Positions 16,173-25,072 of a stretch of 64,000 bases of DNA are shown here, one piece after another (positions within the stretch are counted from its first letter, which is position 1; the number at the start of each line of letters is the position of its first letter). This DNA is from Hymenobacter mellowenesis (GTDB lineage Bacteria > Bacteroidota > Bacteroidia > Cytophagales > Hymenobacteraceae), in assembly GCF_030581005.1 (NCBI RefSeq), contig NZ_JAUQSX010000011.1:62001-126000 (forward strand). The letters run 5' to 3'. The notes beneath the pieces were generated by a model, which had not been told where the DNA came from, did not search any database, and worked only from the letters and a program-made list of their open reading frames with translations. Both the position numbers and the translations under genes were made by a program.

Positions 16173-16535
16173 TTACTTTCTTCGTTCCAGAATAGCAGGG
16201 CTGTATACTAACCATTCTTTAAGATGGGTATATTCGATGGGAGAGGCTAAAAAAGTTGTGCCGTTATTGTTCTGCTTTATGGCAAAAACGATGTACCCAT
16301 CTATCTCCGTTGGCATAGCCGTGACATAAACGCGTCCATCCCCCTCCCAAGAGGTATGCTCAGCAAAAAGATGTTTAGCATAATCTAGCTTCTTCAAGAA
16401 CTCAGCTATGATTTCTGCTATATCCATGCTAGTTGAGTTGCCCATTATCATGTACTTCCCAGGTTTAGCAAGAGCATCTTCGAGGGGAATCCAGCCAGCC
16501 CAAATATCAATAGGGCTCATTTCGTAGATATACAT
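16173..16535 (-). CDS. Small hypothetical protein, fourth gene of the Detocs operon
   Basis: This gene encodes 120 residues and follows dtcC by 15 bases in the same direction, before the operon terminator. The sequence is a mixed alpha/beta globular protein (KYMIMGNSTSMDIAEIIAEFLKKLDYAKHLF, then DGRVYVTAMPTEIDGYIVFAIKQNNNGTTFLASP). No signal peptide, membrane segment or known motif is seen, and the family is not recognised. Detocs as described has three genes, so this one may be an accessory or immunity factor or an unrelated passenger. Confidence 0.6.
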   Translation of the reverse strand: MYIYEMSPIDIWAGWIPLEDALAKPGKYMIMGNSTSMDIAEIIAEFLKKLDYAKHLFAEHTSWEGDGRVYVTAMPTEIDGYIVFAIKQNNNGTTFLASPIEYTHLKEWLVYSPAILERRK

Positions 16536-16550
16536 TAGCAGAGATGGTTT

Positions 16551-17789
16551 TTAGTTACAATATTTTTCGACAAAATACTGCGCTGCTTTCGCGCTTACAT
16601 GTGCCCCATAAGCTTGATGGGCATCGCCCTTGTGGCCGTTGCCAAAATCTACCACGGATTTAATGCACATACAGACTGGCTTAGGCTGGGGTGCATCCGA
16701 CACCGCTGTAAAGACACCATAAGCCTCCATCTCAATGCCTAGTAACTTGCGGTGCTGTTCTTTCACGCGTTCCAATGCTCCTTGGCTAGCCAATACCGAG
16801 GCACCCGACGCTACAGCCCCAATTTTTAGCTTTAAATCATGCTGCGGTGCATTGGGTCCGAAACTGCGCCGGATACGATACAACTCCTGACCATCGTCTT
16901 CCAGCAGCAAAGCCATGCGTTCGAGGCCTTTATCTAACGTAAATTGGAAGGGGTCTGCCTCGAAACTGGCCCCGTCAGCTTCGTTGTTGGGGTCAGCAGA
17001 CCATTTGCCACTGCCCCAGTCCCATACGGGGCTGGCTACCACCAAATCGCCGAGATTTACGCGGCCCTCTACCCCACCCATGATGCCGGTCATAAATACG
17101 TATCGGGGTTTAAAGTGCAGAATTAGTTTCATAGTGGCTGCCGCTGCGGCTGGCATACCCATGCGGGCAGCTACTGCTACGACTGCTTTGCCCAGACGAC
17201 CATCGGCTTTGGTGTAACCTGCTTGATAATACAGGCTATCATCGCCAACTACCTGTAGTGGAGCCCATTCCCAGCCATTGTTTCGTACGCCTACGCATTC
17301 GCTGCGAAGCGCGCAAATGAAGGCGACATCGAAGTCATAATCAGGCGGTGAGGCACTAGCTGATTGCTTGGCTGCCATACGCTGTTCTACTCCGGCCCGC
17401 AGTTGCCGCTGCCAAGCGGTCGTACCAACTTGATAGTGAATCAGCGACAGCGCCTGCTCAGCCAGCTTTGGTCCGGCGATAGAGGCAATATCGGCGTGCG
17501 CCGTTAATGCTAGAATATGAGTCGGCTTCCGGTACTGGTTCCTCTCCTGAATTTCCTGGAGTAATTGCAGGCCACCTTCGGGCTGAGCTTCAGCAGATTT
17601 GCGTGGAGGAATGGATATGTCCAGAATCATCAGGTCGTAAGCCTGACGAAGCAGTCGCAACTTGGCACTGTGTGCATCTAACTCTGTAGTAATATCCTCT
17701 TCGGTCAAACCAGGTACCTGCTCAAGCGCCTGCATGATATCGCGGAGCTTGTCGGTATTGTCTTCGACGATTAAAATAGAAAAGCGCAT
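16551..17789 (-). CDS. dtcC: Detocs effector: receiver domain fused to a PNP-family nucleosidase
   Basis: This gene encodes 412 residues. Residues 1-125 are a response-regulator receiver with the acidic pair ED near residue 9 and phosphoacceptor Asp57 (YDLMILDISIP). After a short linker comes a nucleoside phosphorylase/MTAN domain (about 150-410): FDVAFICALRSE, FMTGIMGGV, LGIEMEAYGVF (the MExE nucleoside-binding helix) and SVVDFGNGHKGD (catalytic Asp region). In the described Detocs system this fusion is the effector, and once phosphorylated it cleaves ATP to adenine and ribose triphosphate, stopping phage growth. It is the third gene of dtcA-dtcB-dtcC, 9 bases after dtcB. All recognised key residues appear intact. 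Confidence 0.85.
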   Translation of the reverse strand: MRFSILIVEDNTDKLRDIMQALEQVPGLTEEDITTELDAHSAKLRLLRQAYDLMILDISIPPRKSAEAQPEGGLQLLQEIQERNQYRKPTHILALTAHADIASIAGPKLAEQALSLIHYQVGTTAWQRQLRAGVEQRMAAKQSASASPPDYDFDVAFICALRSECVGVRNNGWEWAPLQVVGDDSLYYQAGYTKADGRLGKAVVAVAARMGMPAAAAATMKLILHFKPRYVFMTGIMGGVEGRVNLGDLVVASPVWDWGSGKWSADPNNEADGASFEADPFQFTLDKGLERMALLLEDDGQELYRIRRSFGPNAPQHDLKLKIGAVASGASVLASQGALERVKEQHRKLLGIEMEAYGVFTAVSDAPQPKPVCMCIKSVVDFGNGHKGDAHQAYGAHVSAKAAQYFVEKYCN

Positions 17790-17798
17790 GTAATTACC

Positions 17799-18254
17799 TT
17801 ATTCCCGAAAACCTGCTTGTTGCACCACGGACCGCAGGTTTTCGCGCCAGCCAGCATATCCCACGTTATAATAGATGGCCCCTACATAGGTGTCTGGAAA
17901 TGCTGCTTCCAGCTGCGCATCCAGCACTGGCAACGTAACCTCATCCTCGGCCGGACCAAACCGGTCAAATTGCGTAACCACTACCGCTTTCGTGTGAATA
18001 CCGCGCCGCTCCATCTGCTGCAGTATATCCCGCCCCGCGTACGCCTGTGACCGGCCACCATCTTCGGTAGGAGTCACATCGTAAGTTGGCATGGTCATGT
18101 CCAAAATTATCAAATCGTATTGGTCGCGCAAGAGGGCGCCTACTCCGCTCTGCCTGGAGCGGGCCTCCGTTACTTGTGCTCCAAACTCTTCCTGCATGAA
18201 AAGGCTTAGCTGCTGGCGCTTTTCCTCATCGTCTTCAACAAGTAAAATTTTCAT
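17799..18254 (-). CDS. dtcB: Detocs lone receiver protein
   Basis: The frame extends to 18275, but the ATG at 18254 lies one base after the dtcA stop (TAG at 18256-18258) and starts the classic MKILLVEDDEEKR, giving 151 residues. It is a single receiver domain: acidic pocket ED7-8, phosphoacceptor Asp52 (YDLIILDMTMP), and VVVTQFD carrying the conserved Thr. There is no output domain. In Detocs this protein is reported to act as a phosphate sink that buffers leaky kinase activity and protects cells from spurious activation of DtcC. An insertion near residues 60-75 is longer than in typical CheY-like receivers. Confidence 0.82.
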   Translation of the reverse strand: MKILLVEDDEEKRQQLSLFMQEEFGAQVTEARSRQSGVGALLRDQYDLIILDMTMPTYDVTPTEDGGRSQAYAGRDILQQMERRGIHTKAVVVTQFDRFGPAEDEVTLPVLDAQLEAAFPDTYVGAIYYNVGYAGWRENLRSVVQQAGFRE

Positions 18255-18255
18255 G

Positions 18256-21200
18256 CTATAGGTTGAGTAAAGCATCTATGTGGTCGTAACTAGTTTCTGT
18301 GTCGTCCTCTACCACATGGGTACGCCACCTGAGCGGTAATTGAACGTCGACAAAAAACTCATCTTCCTCAATGCCGAAAGTCAGCGTTGCCTCTGGCTCC
18401 TTATCGGAAGCCCGTAGGTCTCGCAAGCTACGGTGTATCTTAAAAAAACCGCTGCCACCCTCCTTAGCGATGGACGAGGCATACTTGCCTTCGTCCAGTT
18501 CACGATGCTTTTGCGCGAGTTGCTCGCGAAGTTCATCGCGATTGATGGACGGACCCAATGCGTTGCGCGTGATGATGCTAATAACCGAATGTTCAGGCGA
18601 GATAGGCTTATTTACCAGTTCTATTCGCGCGATGGGTGTTTCCAGCCCCGAGCGGCGAATCACATTTTCAAAGACATTTACGAATATATCAACCAGCGTC
18701 GTAAGGCCATGCCGCAAAATTACTTGGCTAAACTCATCGTCAGCAGGGGCCATCAGCGGGGCTTGGAAAGTTGGGGCAGCTTCCCGTACCAATGCCTCAG
18801 CCACGCTTAACACGTCCTCCAGAAAATAAGGAGAGTTACCTACTTCCTGAGTTGGCCGAAACCAAGCCGCAACACGCTCGAATACCGCCGCCGTTTCGGT
18901 GCGGGCTAAATTAATAGCTGCATCCAATTCACTGAACATGTAAGACAGATTGAGTGCTTGCACGTTGTGCTGTAAGCTACTAAGTAGTTCTCTAGCAGCC
19001 GGCAAGGCCTCTGTGCGCAAGCGCTGCCGAATCAGGCTCAAACTAGTCGTCAGCCGCTGGCCAAGATGGTCAACCACAATATCTATAAACTCCTTGAACG
19101 AAGTGTCGGGCGTTACCTGGGCTGCCAACCAGGCAATTTCTCCACCGGCTAACGCAAAGTGGAACATTCCATCTTGTTCAGGGCGGCTCCGAATCTGCAC
19201 CCATTCCGTTCGAATAGTGGTAATAAGCTGGTCATAAGCTGCAGAGAAGTCGGCGAAAACGTCGTTCAGCGCTATGCTTTCAGCGGGGCCGAGGCCTAGT
19301 TGGTTAGGCCAGTAGGTAGTTTGCTGGTATGGTCCATTTTCGCTTTCCCGCTGCGTAATAAGATGGTGGGCTGTAACTGGCCACCGAAGCTGGGTTTCGA
19401 GCGTGCCGTGCCGGATTCGAGTGCTCAAATATCGGTTAAGACCAAATTCGGCGCTGGAAGTATAAGCGGTGCTGATTTCCAGAACTAGATTACTGAACAG
19501 GTCAAGCGTTTCGTTACTAGGCACACTCATCGCCAACAAGCCATCAAAATCCTGCTCACTGGCTCTGGCTGCCGCTTCGGCTCGGATGGCGGTCGTTTCA
19601 GCGTCTAGTCCCGCCCGAATGAAGGTGATGTAACGGTTGAATGCCTCCTGAAGCTGGTCGGCGGCCCAGTGATGCAGCTTGGGTAGTTCAATGTGGATGC
19701 GGCTTTGTTCAACTTCGCGTTTGCGGTTGCTAATGACCTGCCGACGCACCAAATCTCGAATTTCTAAGCGATAATCTGCTTCGTTCTCAGGGTCAAGTTC
19801 TACTAACAGACGACATACTTTCAGCCGCTCTTCGGATACTTCGTGCGAGCCCTGGTAAGCAATGGATGCATCCATGATAGCCTCTACACACACGTAGCGT
19901 AAATAATAGACAAGTTGGGGTAAGTCGAACCGGTCGCGCAGTGTTTTAAGTTGAGAAGGGCGCTCCAGCCCGTTAGCTGTCAAAAAGTCTTCATAAGCAT
20001 AGCCGCATAGCTGTTCGGTAGCCCGGTTGATATATTTGGTATGGGCATCTAATAGAATTGGCAGTGCCAAAGATGCTTGTAATGCTCGCCACTGTGCTTG
20101 GCTGGGGCGCAAATCACCCACAACCTCTACAATGGGTAAGAGTGGATGCAATTCTGTATCCCGGACATACATTTCAGCGATATAAGTGCAGGTTGCCAGT
20201 AGGTCGCCTGCTTTTAGTAGACTATTGGCAATCAGTCGATGCCCGCGTCGCTGGAAATAGGAATGACTAGAAGTCGTTAGGCTGCGTCCAGCCATCTCGG
20301 CTTCCGCATACTGCTGCGCAAGAAAACGCTGCTGGCCGATTAACAATTGTCCTGCTTCAGCGCTGAGGCTCTTTACGGGCACAGGTCGTTTATCGAGGCT
20401 AGCGAGGGCATATTCTAGGCTCAGTGAGCCGTTGCTCCAAGCCGTTACAGCAGATATGTAAGCGGCTGTAGCATAGTTATGACCAATTGAAGCCAACAGT
20501 AGCGGATGCCAAGTCGGCACACGCAGTGCAGCGGCGGCGGGCTCCACGGTGGGCTGCGAAGAGGTTTCATCAGCAACCAACAACTGAAACGCTGCTGTCC
20601 ATTCCAATGAGGCAAAGTTGGCGGTCAACTTACTCAATTCGCGGATTTCCTGGTGTGCAGCAGTTCCACTTCGGACGATTGCCTGTAAACCTTTCTGAAC
20701 TGTTGCCTGCACAGTAGGTGGTATGGTTGCTGAGTTATCAGATTCAACTACTAACTCCATACTAGGTGCGGTGTTAGGGCCAGCTAAGCCACTGCTCAAT
20801 GCGCTTATGGCTAGGGAAGTTGCATCATCGGGAGCAGCAGTCAAGTTACGCTGTGCATTAGCATAGGCGGACAAATAATTGCCGCTGCACCAAGCATCAT
20901 AACTATCGGTTAATGCAACGACTGGTTCGTTGTTAAATATCGGTTGGCCTAGGGCCGTTAAAAGGACCGGAAGCCGAGAATCGGAAAGGCGAGCCAATAA
21001 TTTGCGCAGTGCATAAAGAAGCGAATTCCGTTGCGTTACCGAACCAAGTAATGCGACAGCCCGGCCATAAGCAACGAATGCTTCGTAAAAGTCGATTAAA
21101 GCCCGCGCTGACTCCACGCGAAGCACGTGCAAGGCTGCTTCTGGAGAAACAGTTGCGGGGGCGAGAATATGATGACGTAGGTAATCAGGGAGGACTTCAG

Positions 21201-21819
21201 GAATATGCGGTGCAATACGCGCCAAAAATTGCTCGAAGTCGGCTTCAAAACGTGGTAACGTAACAGTGCTCTCGTTCCTAACGCTTACCCATTGCGTAAC
21301 AACCGCGATGGGACCAATATATTCTACGGCCTCTTTTAGTTGTTGGGCATACCGTTTTTGTGGCTCTAAACCTTGCGAAAGCTGCAGAAGGGCCAACCGG
21401 TTTTTGATGAGCCAGAACGACTGGCCAAAGTTGGCCTCTACACGGTCCAAGCTAGACTTGGCCTCAACATATTCCCCCACTAGGATAGCTTGAGAGAAGG
21501 ACTGCTTCAACGCTAGAAATGCCGTTATTTCCGGTGCGTAGCGAATAAGCACGGCTCTCGTCCACTTCAATTCCCGCTCAGGCTCTAGCATCTTGGAGTA
21601 GGTGATGCGGCCAAGTTGAGCCAGCGTGGGAGCCAGTAATGTTGCCGCTACACGCACAGTACCTCGCTGTACCCGCCGAAGCTCATCTTGAAAGGGGCCA
21701 TATGCGCTAGGGTCCAGTGTTTCACGAATTGTAGCCAAGTCACCCTCTACCGTACGACTGCGGACAAGTTGAAGTGCAAGTTGTCGGCTAAGTATACCAT
21801 TATTGGAAGAAAAAAACAT
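18256..21819 (-). CDS. dtcA: Detocs sensor histidine kinase
   Basis: This gene encodes 1187 residues. About 1000 residues are alpha-helical and repeat-like (TPR-type), with no membrane segment, suiting a cytoplasmic sensor of phage products. The C-terminus holds the histidine-kinase-type ATPase: an N-box like VDIFVNVFENVIRRSG near 1030, and a G-rich lid KEGGSGFFKIHRSLR near 1120. A classical HisKA motif is not obvious, so the phosphorylated His cannot be placed by eye. Gene order and domain make-up with dtcB and dtcC match Detocs, in which DtcA senses infection and phosphorylates both receivers. The sensor part varies widely between systems, so the trigger here is unknown. Confidence 0.8.
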   Translation of the reverse strand: MFFSSNNGILSRQLALQLVRSRTVEGDLATIRETLDPSAYGPFQDELRRVQRGTVRVAATLLAPTLAQLGRITYSKMLEPERELKWTRAVLIRYAPEITAFLALKQSFSQAILVGEYVEAKSSLDRVEANFGQSFWLIKNRLALLQLSQGLEPQKRYAQQLKEAVEYIGPIAVVTQWVSVRNESTVTLPRFEADFEQFLARIAPHIPEVLPDYLRHHILAPATVSPEAALHVLRVESARALIDFYEAFVAYGRAVALLGSVTQRNSLLYALRKLLARLSDSRLPVLLTALGQPIFNNEPVVALTDSYDAWCSGNYLSAYANAQRNLTAAPDDATSLAISALSSGLAGPNTAPSMELVVESDNSATIPPTVQATVQKGLQAIVRSGTAAHQEIRELSKLTANFASLEWTAAFQLLVADETSSQPTVEPAAAALRVPTWHPLLLASIGHNYATAAYISAVTAWSNGSLSLEYALASLDKRPVPVKSLSAEAGQLLIGQQRFLAQQYAEAEMAGRSLTTSSHSYFQRRGHRLIANSLLKAGDLLATCTYIAEMYVRDTELHPLLPIVEVVGDLRPSQAQWRALQASLALPILLDAHTKYINRATEQLCGYAYEDFLTANGLERPSQLKTLRDRFDLPQLVYYLRYVCVEAIMDASIAYQGSHEVSEERLKVCRLLVELDPENEADYRLEIRDLVRRQVISNRKREVEQSRIHIELPKLHHWAADQLQEAFNRYITFIRAGLDAETTAIRAEAAARASEQDFDGLLAMSVPSNETLDLFSNLVLEISTAYTSSAEFGLNRYLSTRIRHGTLETQLRWPVTAHHLITQRESENGPYQQTTYWPNQLGLGPAESIALNDVFADFSAAYDQLITTIRTEWVQIRSRPEQDGMFHFALAGGEIAWLAAQVTPDTSFKEFIDIVVDHLGQRLTTSLSLIRQRLRTEALPAARELLSSLQHNVQALNLSYMFSELDAAINLARTETAAVFERVAAWFRPTQEVGNSPYFLEDVLSVAEALVREAAPTFQAPLMAPADDEFSQVILRHGLTTLVDIFVNVFENVIRRSGLETPIARIELVNKPISPEHSVISIITRNALGPSINRDELREQLAQKHRELDEGKYASSIAKEGGSGFFKIHRSLRDLRASDKEPEATLTFGIEEDEFFVDVQLPLRWRTHVVEDDTETSYDHIDALLNL

Positions 21820-22193
21820 ATCGCTCAGGCCGTTATATGGCCAATATTCCTACATTATTAGATAACACGAATTTAGTGTTGTTTAGCTAAAAAATTTAGG
21901 GTACATCATCTTAACACATCGTTCGCGAACGATTATTTGGGATGAGGGCAGCTAACTAACTTGGAAGTATTTGGACTTTGTCAGTAAGTCGTCTTTAAAA
22001 TGATAGGTCAAGGTGCCTTGAAAATGAACAATTGATAGCACTTGATATCGTATGAGGTGGTCAGCTTGGAAAATAGACTGCTCTAAAAGGCATGAGTCCG
22101 ATGGGATATAATCTAATTAAGTGAATGGTTTAGCAACCTTTTGAGAACTGATAAAGCATATTTTACATATTGTAAAGGAACGTCAGCATAACG
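21820..22193. other. Intergenic region upstream of dtcA with a perfect palindrome
   Basis: About 370 AT-rich bases between the dtcA start and the 3' end of the integrase gene, both on the minus strand. A perfect 16-bp palindrome ATCGTTCGCGAACGAT lies at 21918-21933, about 100 bases upstream of dtcA, suiting an operator or protein-binding site. No gene or clear TAnnTTTG promoter was found. Confidence 0.55.
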
Positions 22194-23153
22194 TTACAAG
22201 CCCAGTTTCTGGGCCGCATTGTGTTGCTGCACGTTGTCAAGGCGAGTGTAACGGCGAATCATCTCGCTTGTCTTGTGCTTGGTTTGGTTCATGATTTCGC
22301 TGTCATCGGCCCCGTTAAGCTTGGCCACGGTTACGAAGGAGGCCCGTAGAGAGTGGGCTGTGTAGCCTGGCCCCAGGTAGCGTTGCACCAGGATATTGAC
22401 GCTCTGGTCAGAAAGGCGATTCCCCGTAATCCGGCTGCCCTTGCGTAGCATCACGAATACCGGGCCCTCGGCACGCTCCAGTTGTTCCAGCCAAGCCCGC
22501 AGGGAGCGTATAGGGCACACCGCCGGCTCGGGCGAGTAGAAAATGGCCTTTTCCTCGTAGTAGCCCAGCTGGTTGGTTTTGCTCTTGCCCAGCGAGACAA
22601 TGAGGCAGTCTTCGGTAAAGCGCAGGTCCTGCACGTTGAGCGCCGTGAGCTCGGAGCGGCGAAATGCCCCCGTGAAGCCCAGCAGCAAAATGGCCCGGTC
22701 GCGCAGGCCGGCCACGGTTTTGGTGTCCAGGCCCCGCACCAGCCGCTTGAGCTGGGCCAGCGAAAATGCCGGGGCCTGCTTCTGGCGCACGCCGTGCACG
22801 CGCCGCACGCCGTCCATAAAAATCTTGAACTGCTTGTCGTCCGTGGGCGAGGTGACGCCGCGTACGGCGTGGGCCTTGCTGATGGCTGCGTAATGCCGTT
22901 CGATGGTGGCCACTTTCTTGCCGGCTTCGGCCAGGTGGGTAACGAAGCCCACGAGCGCATCCACCGACGCGGGCAACACCTCGAAGCCCTGGTCGGCGCA
23001 CCAGGCCCCGAACCGCCGCAGGTCAGCGGCGTACGCCCGGGCCGTGTTGGCCGCCCCGGACAGGCCGGCCTCGACGTAACGGGCGGCCGCGCCGGTGTGG
23101 TGGGCGAGGCCGTGGCCGACGGAATGCAGAGTTACCGTGTCGGGCTTTTTCAT
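22194..23153 (-). CDS. Tyrosine recombinase (phage-integrase/Xer type)
   Basis: The frame is open to 23201, but the Met at 23153 (MKKPDTVTLHSVG) is the likelier start, giving 319 residues. The N-terminal half is a SAM-like core-binding domain (AGLSGAANTARAYAADLRRFGAWCADQG, then KVATIERHYAAISKAH). The catalytic half shows Arg in GFTGAFRRSELTAL, the HxxR box in HSLRASFVTVAKLNG, and the Tyr in MIRRYTRLDN. This set is complete, so the enzyme should be active. It lies between the Detocs operon and a Fic gene and beside three inverted repeats, marking a likely mobile-element boundary or recombination locus. Its target site is not determined. Confidence 0.88.
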   Translation of the reverse strand: MKKPDTVTLHSVGHGLAHHTGAAARYVEAGLSGAANTARAYAADLRRFGAWCADQGFEVLPASVDALVGFVTHLAEAGKKVATIERHYAAISKAHAVRGVTSPTDDKQFKIFMDGVRRVHGVRQKQAPAFSLAQLKRLVRGLDTKTVAGLRDRAILLLGFTGAFRRSELTALNVQDLRFTEDCLIVSLGKSKTNQLGYYEEKAIFYSPEPAVCPIRSLRAWLEQLERAEGPVFVMLRKGSRITGNRLSDQSVNILVQRYLGPGYTAHSLRASFVTVAKLNGADDSEIMNQTKHKTSEMIRRYTRLDNVQQHNAAQKLGL

Positions 23154-23208
23154 GTAGCATATATATAAGGAGTAAACGACTTTTTTTCGTTTCAACAGCA
23201 AGATAGTG

Positions 23209-23439
23209 CATAGGTAGTGATAATTCTTACTTATCGCTACCTATGGGATGAAATTCAAATTCGGCTTATCGGAAGGACATCTGGAAAATCAGGCCGACGG
23301 ATTACGTGGCGGCTTGGTGGGGCTAAACCGATGCAGACATCAAAATAAGCTTACTTATGATGTCTGTTCAATCGAATGGGAAATTGGTGAGGCCTAAAAT
23401 CGAGCAAACATTAAAACAAGGCCTGTATTAATGTTTGCT
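23209..23439. repeat. Cluster of three inverted repeats upstream of the recombinase
   Basis: IR1 has arms 23209-23223 and 23231-23245 (CATAGGTAGTGATAA / TTATCGCTACCTATG, one G-T wobble). IR2 has arms 23334-23342 and 23358-23366 (CAGACATCA / TGATGTCTG). IR3 has arms 23403-23414 and 23428-23439 (AGCAAACATTAA / TTAATGTTTGCT, perfect). IR1 and IR2 share CTTACTTAT across the loop and right arm. They lie between divergent recombinase and Fic genes and could be recombinase sites or regulators. Confidence 0.75.
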
Positions 23440-23498
23440 TGCAAAGCGGTACGTTTGTGCTACCCAATCGTCCTAGCCCAACTCCAAGTAAAGCCCCG

Positions 23499-24620
23499 AT
23501 GAGCTATCCAATCAACCCGGACCGGAACAAGCCCTGGAATGCGCTGCCGGAATTACCCCTGGCGCCGGAGCTGGTGGAAACCGTCGAGATTTTAAGCCAG
23601 CTGGTCAAGGCCCGCGCCGCGCTGGGCCGGCTGCAGGGCCGCAGCGCAGTGATTCCCAATCAGGGCCTACTCATCAATAGCATCAGCCTGCAGGAGGCCA
23701 AAGCTTCCAGCGCCATTGAGAACATCTTCACCACCGACGACGAACTCTACAAAGCCTACAGCGAGCAGGCCGCCGGTGCGGGAGAAGGTGCGCCGAAGGA
23801 AGTGCTGCGCTACCGGGAGGCCCTCTGGCACGGGCACGAATACCTGCGGGACCGGCCCGCCTTTGACCTGGAGTATTTCCCGCAGATTTACCGGCAAATC
23901 ACGCAGGCTACCGATGGCATTCGGCCGCCGGTAGCGCAGATTTACATCAAGCAGGGCGGCTCTGGACCCAACGCCGGCAAAGCGGCCTACACGCCGCCCC
24001 GGGGTGCGGGCCTGCTGGAATCGAAGCTGGCCAACCTGCTCGACTTCATGAACGACGACGAGCGCTACCCGCTGGACCCGGTGCTGAAGATGGCCATCGG
24101 CCATTTTCAGTTCGAAGCCATTCACCCGTTTCGGGACGGCAACGGCCGCACGGGCCGGGTATTCAACATCCATTACCTGACCCAGAAAGGACTGCTGGAT
24201 TATCCCATCCTGTTTCTGAGCCGCTACATCATGGACCACAAGGCGGACTACTACGCCTTGCTGGCCGGCGTATCGCAGCGGGGCGACTGGAAGTCCTGGG
24301 TGTTGTACATGCTCCGAGCCGTCGAGGCCACGGCGAACCTCACCTACGATAAAATCAACGACGTAATGGCCGCCAAGGATGCTATTCTGCAGGCTATTGT
24401 AGCGGATACCCAGATGGAGCGCCCGGAGCAGCTGGTCAACAGCCTGTTCACGCAGCCCTTCACCAAGGTGAAGCACCTGACCGATGAGCGCCTGTACGTC
24501 GAGAATACCGCCCGCAAATACCTCAACCAGCTAGTTGACATGGGAATTTTAGCCAAGAAGGTCATCTCCGGTCACCACTACTATCAGAATCTGGAGCTGC
24601 ACCGCATCTTGAGTGAATAG
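23499..24620 (+). CDS. Fic family protein (putative AMPylase)
   Basis: The ATG at 23499 gives 373 residues; a non-ATG start at 23439 would lie in the inverted repeat. The Fic core motif is complete in AIHPFRDGNGRTGRVFN near residue 211, with catalytic His and the GNGR anion-hole loop. An N-terminal inhibitory helix motif S-x-x-x-E-N is seen in SSAIENIFT near residue 72, so this is a self-inhibited class II Fic enzyme. A helix-turn-helix-like C-terminal domain (LYVENTARKYLNQLVDMGILAKK) follows. Fic proteins of this layout transfer AMP to protein hydroxyls. It is divergent from the recombinase and probably a passenger gene of the same island. Confidence 0.88.
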   Translation: MSYPINPDRNKPWNALPELPLAPELVETVEILSQLVKARAALGRLQGRSAVIPNQGLLINSISLQEAKASSAIENIFTTDDELYKAYSEQAAGAGEGAPKEVLRYREALWHGHEYLRDRPAFDLEYFPQIYRQITQATDGIRPPVAQIYIKQGGSGPNAGKAAYTPPRGAGLLESKLANLLDFMNDDERYPLDPVLKMAIGHFQFEAIHPFRDGNGRTGRVFNIHYLTQKGLLDYPILFLSRYIMDHKADYYALLAGVSQRGDWKSWVLYMLRAVEATANLTYDKINDVMAAKDAILQAIVADTQMERPEQLVNSLFTQPFTKVKHLTDERLYVENTARKYLNQLVDMGILAKKVISGHHYYQNLELHRILSE

Positions 24621-25000
24621 CCGGTAGCCGGAAGTGGTTACATGCGCTTCGGCCAGGGATGGTAAAACGGGCTACTGCAGGACTTCGCAAATTGCCAGGT
24701 ACTCCACGCGGAGTTGAGGGGCGGGTGTGACTAGCCGTTAACTACCCGGTGTGCTATAAACCGGCGGCCTCTTTAAATGAGGCACTACGGGAGGGGCCGC
24801 GGCGTACGGGCGAATGGACTCATCAAGAGCTCAATTCCGGTTGCTGCTTTGGTGGGCAAAAGTCAGTAAAGGCTACTGACGAGCTGGAAATGGCTTCTTT
24901 GGTAATTGCCTGCGCAGGGATAAAGGGTTCATAATGAACGATTATGGAACCTAATTCGTGATTAATGTTGAAAGAAAAAACCTTAATGCTGCATAAACCA
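24621..25000. other. Intergenic region, no gene recognised
   Basis: About 380 bases between the Fic gene and the terminator of the convergent 25073-26209 gene. Short open frames occur on both strands but have no recognisable protein features. No repeat or RNA gene was seen. Confidence 0.5.
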
Positions 25001-25002
25001 AA

Positions 25003-25040
25003 ATGCAGTCCCGCACTTTGCTTTGAGCGCGGGACTGCAT
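25003..25040 (-). terminator. Terminator after the T9SS surface protein
   Basis: Perfect 12-bp arms ATGCAGTCCCGC (25003-25014) and GCGGGACTGCAT (25029-25040). On the minus strand it lies 33 bases past the stop at 25073 and is followed by TTTGGTTTA, marking the end of the utilisation locus transcript. Confidence 0.75.
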
Positions 25041-25072
25041 CCACAGAAAGAATCTATATTTATTGAATCGGT

